Shown piece after piece: positions 4,534 to 5,161 of a stretch of DNA of 5,161 nucleotides. The stretch comes from Patescibacteria group bacterium (lineage in GTDB: Bacteria > Patescibacteriota > UBA1384 > XYA2-FULL-43-10 > 1-14-0-10-43-13): contig JAKJEK010000075.1 in the NCBI GenBank assembly GCA_022705465.1, positions 1-5,161 on the forward strand, read 5' to 3'. A program made the translations under genes and the position numbers. The first letter of the stretch is position 1. Each line of letters begins with the position of its first letter. The notes beneath the pieces were generated by a model. It saw nothing but the letters and a program-made list of their open reading frames with translations, did no database searches and was not told the origin of the DNA.

Positions 4534-5161
4534 ATGAAATTTTTTAAATTACGAGCGTTGTTTGGATTACATACGAAAACAACGTTTGTAAAGCGCAGGC
4601 AAGCCTTGCCCATTTTAGCGTTTGCGATATCTCTAATATCAGCCATATTTAGCTATAGCAATCCCGAAAAAACATCTGCTGCTATTCTCAAACAAATTAA
4701 CTACCAAGGCCGGCTTACCAATCTTTCCGGTGAAGCTGTCACGGACGGCAGCTACGATATTGTCTTTAAGCTTTACGATGTTCCCACAGACGGTACCCCG
4801 CTTTGGACCGGCAATTACACTTCGGCCAATGGCAATCCAATTCAAACAGTCAACGGCGTCTTCTCAGTATTGCTTGGGGGCGGTACTGGTAACAGCATGG
4901 ATAGCATCGATTTTAGTTCAAACACCTATTACCTTGGCGTAAAAGTGGGGAGTGATTCGGAAATGACACCAAGGAAGCGTCTCTCTGCCGTTCCTCAGGC
5001 CTTCAATGCCAACAGCTTAATTGGTGATGGCAAGATAAATATCACCGGTGCTCCATCTGGCACCAGTGTTAATAGTGGTACCGTATTCATTAATCCTGGA
5101 TCAGCTGCCGCCAATAACACCCTTATGGGTGTAGCCGTGGGTGGTGTCGAAAAACTAAAAC
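4534..5161 (+). CDS. Exported surface or fibre-like protein with N-terminal YQGRL domain (3' truncated)
   Basis: The first 209 residues are present and the frame is still open at the window edge. ATG 4534 is the first start after an in-frame TAA at 4510-4512. A weak GGTGGGG (4514-4520) lies 13 nt upstream, further than ideal. Residues 1-50 look like a long signal sequence: basic region with KRR at 20-22, hydrophobic core about 25-41 (LPILAFAISLISAIFSY), possible cleavage near TSA-A at 47-50. Residues about 55-159 form a domain common in surface and fibre proteins of Patescibacteria and other bacteria: NYQGRL at 56-61, DGSYDIVFKLYD at 71-82, LWTG at 90-93, VNGVFSVLLG at 106-115, and YLGVKVG...MTPRKRLSAVPQAFNA to 159. 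Residues 160-209 (INPGS...NNTLMGVAVGGVEKLK) look like the start of a repeat-rich shaft. Such proteins are usually much longer. The partner or ligand is unknown. Confidence 0.88.
   Translation, partial: MKFFKLRALFGLHTKTTFVKRRQALPILAFAISLISAIFSYSNPEKTSAAILKQINYQGRLTNLSGEAVTDGSYDIVFKLYDVPTDGTPLWTGNYTSANGNPIQTVNGVFSVLLGGGTGNSMDSIDFSSNTYYLGVKVGSDSEMTPRKRLSAVPQAFNANSLIGDGKINITGAPSGTSVNSGTVFINPGSAAANNTLMGVAVGGVEKLK

Overview
The window reads as a piece of a bacterial genome coding for cell-envelope proteins. It most likely comes from a Candidate Phyla Radiation (Patescibacteria) lineage that uses the standard genetic code. This placement is by inference, because there is no rRNA or marker gene here. 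It rests on three proteins of types I associate with that radiation: two secreted beta-rich surface proteins with 'LTFTVEGV...PFGKL...LTVATTAANGYKV' style repeats, and a surface protein with a 'NYQGRL...MTPRKRLSAVPQAFNA' N-terminal domain. About 1,240 codons stay open with no in-frame TGA and all three visible stops are TAA, which argues against the UGA=Gly code of Gracilibacteria and Absconditabacteria.

Layout. (1) Positions 3-263 are the 3' end of a secreted protein gene, followed by a strong UUCG-loop terminator. (2) The 372-bp gap (264-635) carries an imperfect palindromic repeat element (390-503), an isolated ideal Shine-Dalgarno plus ATG that opens only five codons, and promoter-like sequence. 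(3) Positions 636-1733 encode a full-length secreted paralogue of the first protein. (4) The 357-bp gap (1734-2090) carries a half copy and a full copy of the same repeat, then a bidirectional terminator. (5) Positions 2091-3833 on the minus strand encode a 580-residue protein with a cytoplasmic coiled coil, a long acidic linker, one membrane span and an extracytoplasmic C-terminal domain. (6) The 700-bp divergent gap (3834-4533) holds promoters for the genes on either side, three perfect 9-mer DnaA boxes (two as an inverted pair), hairpins and a degenerate third repeat copy. (7) Position 4534 to the window edge is the N-terminal 209 residues of a large surface protein.

How the parts may fit together. 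Three of the four genes encode exported surface proteins, and the fourth spans the membrane with a large cytoplasmic coiled coil. All are transcribed as separate units, not as one operon. The most notable non-coding signals are the cluster of DnaA boxes in the divergent gap, which is a candidate replication origin or DnaA-controlled region, and a family of roughly 100-bp palindromic repeats whose copies flank the second surface-protein gene in direct orientation.
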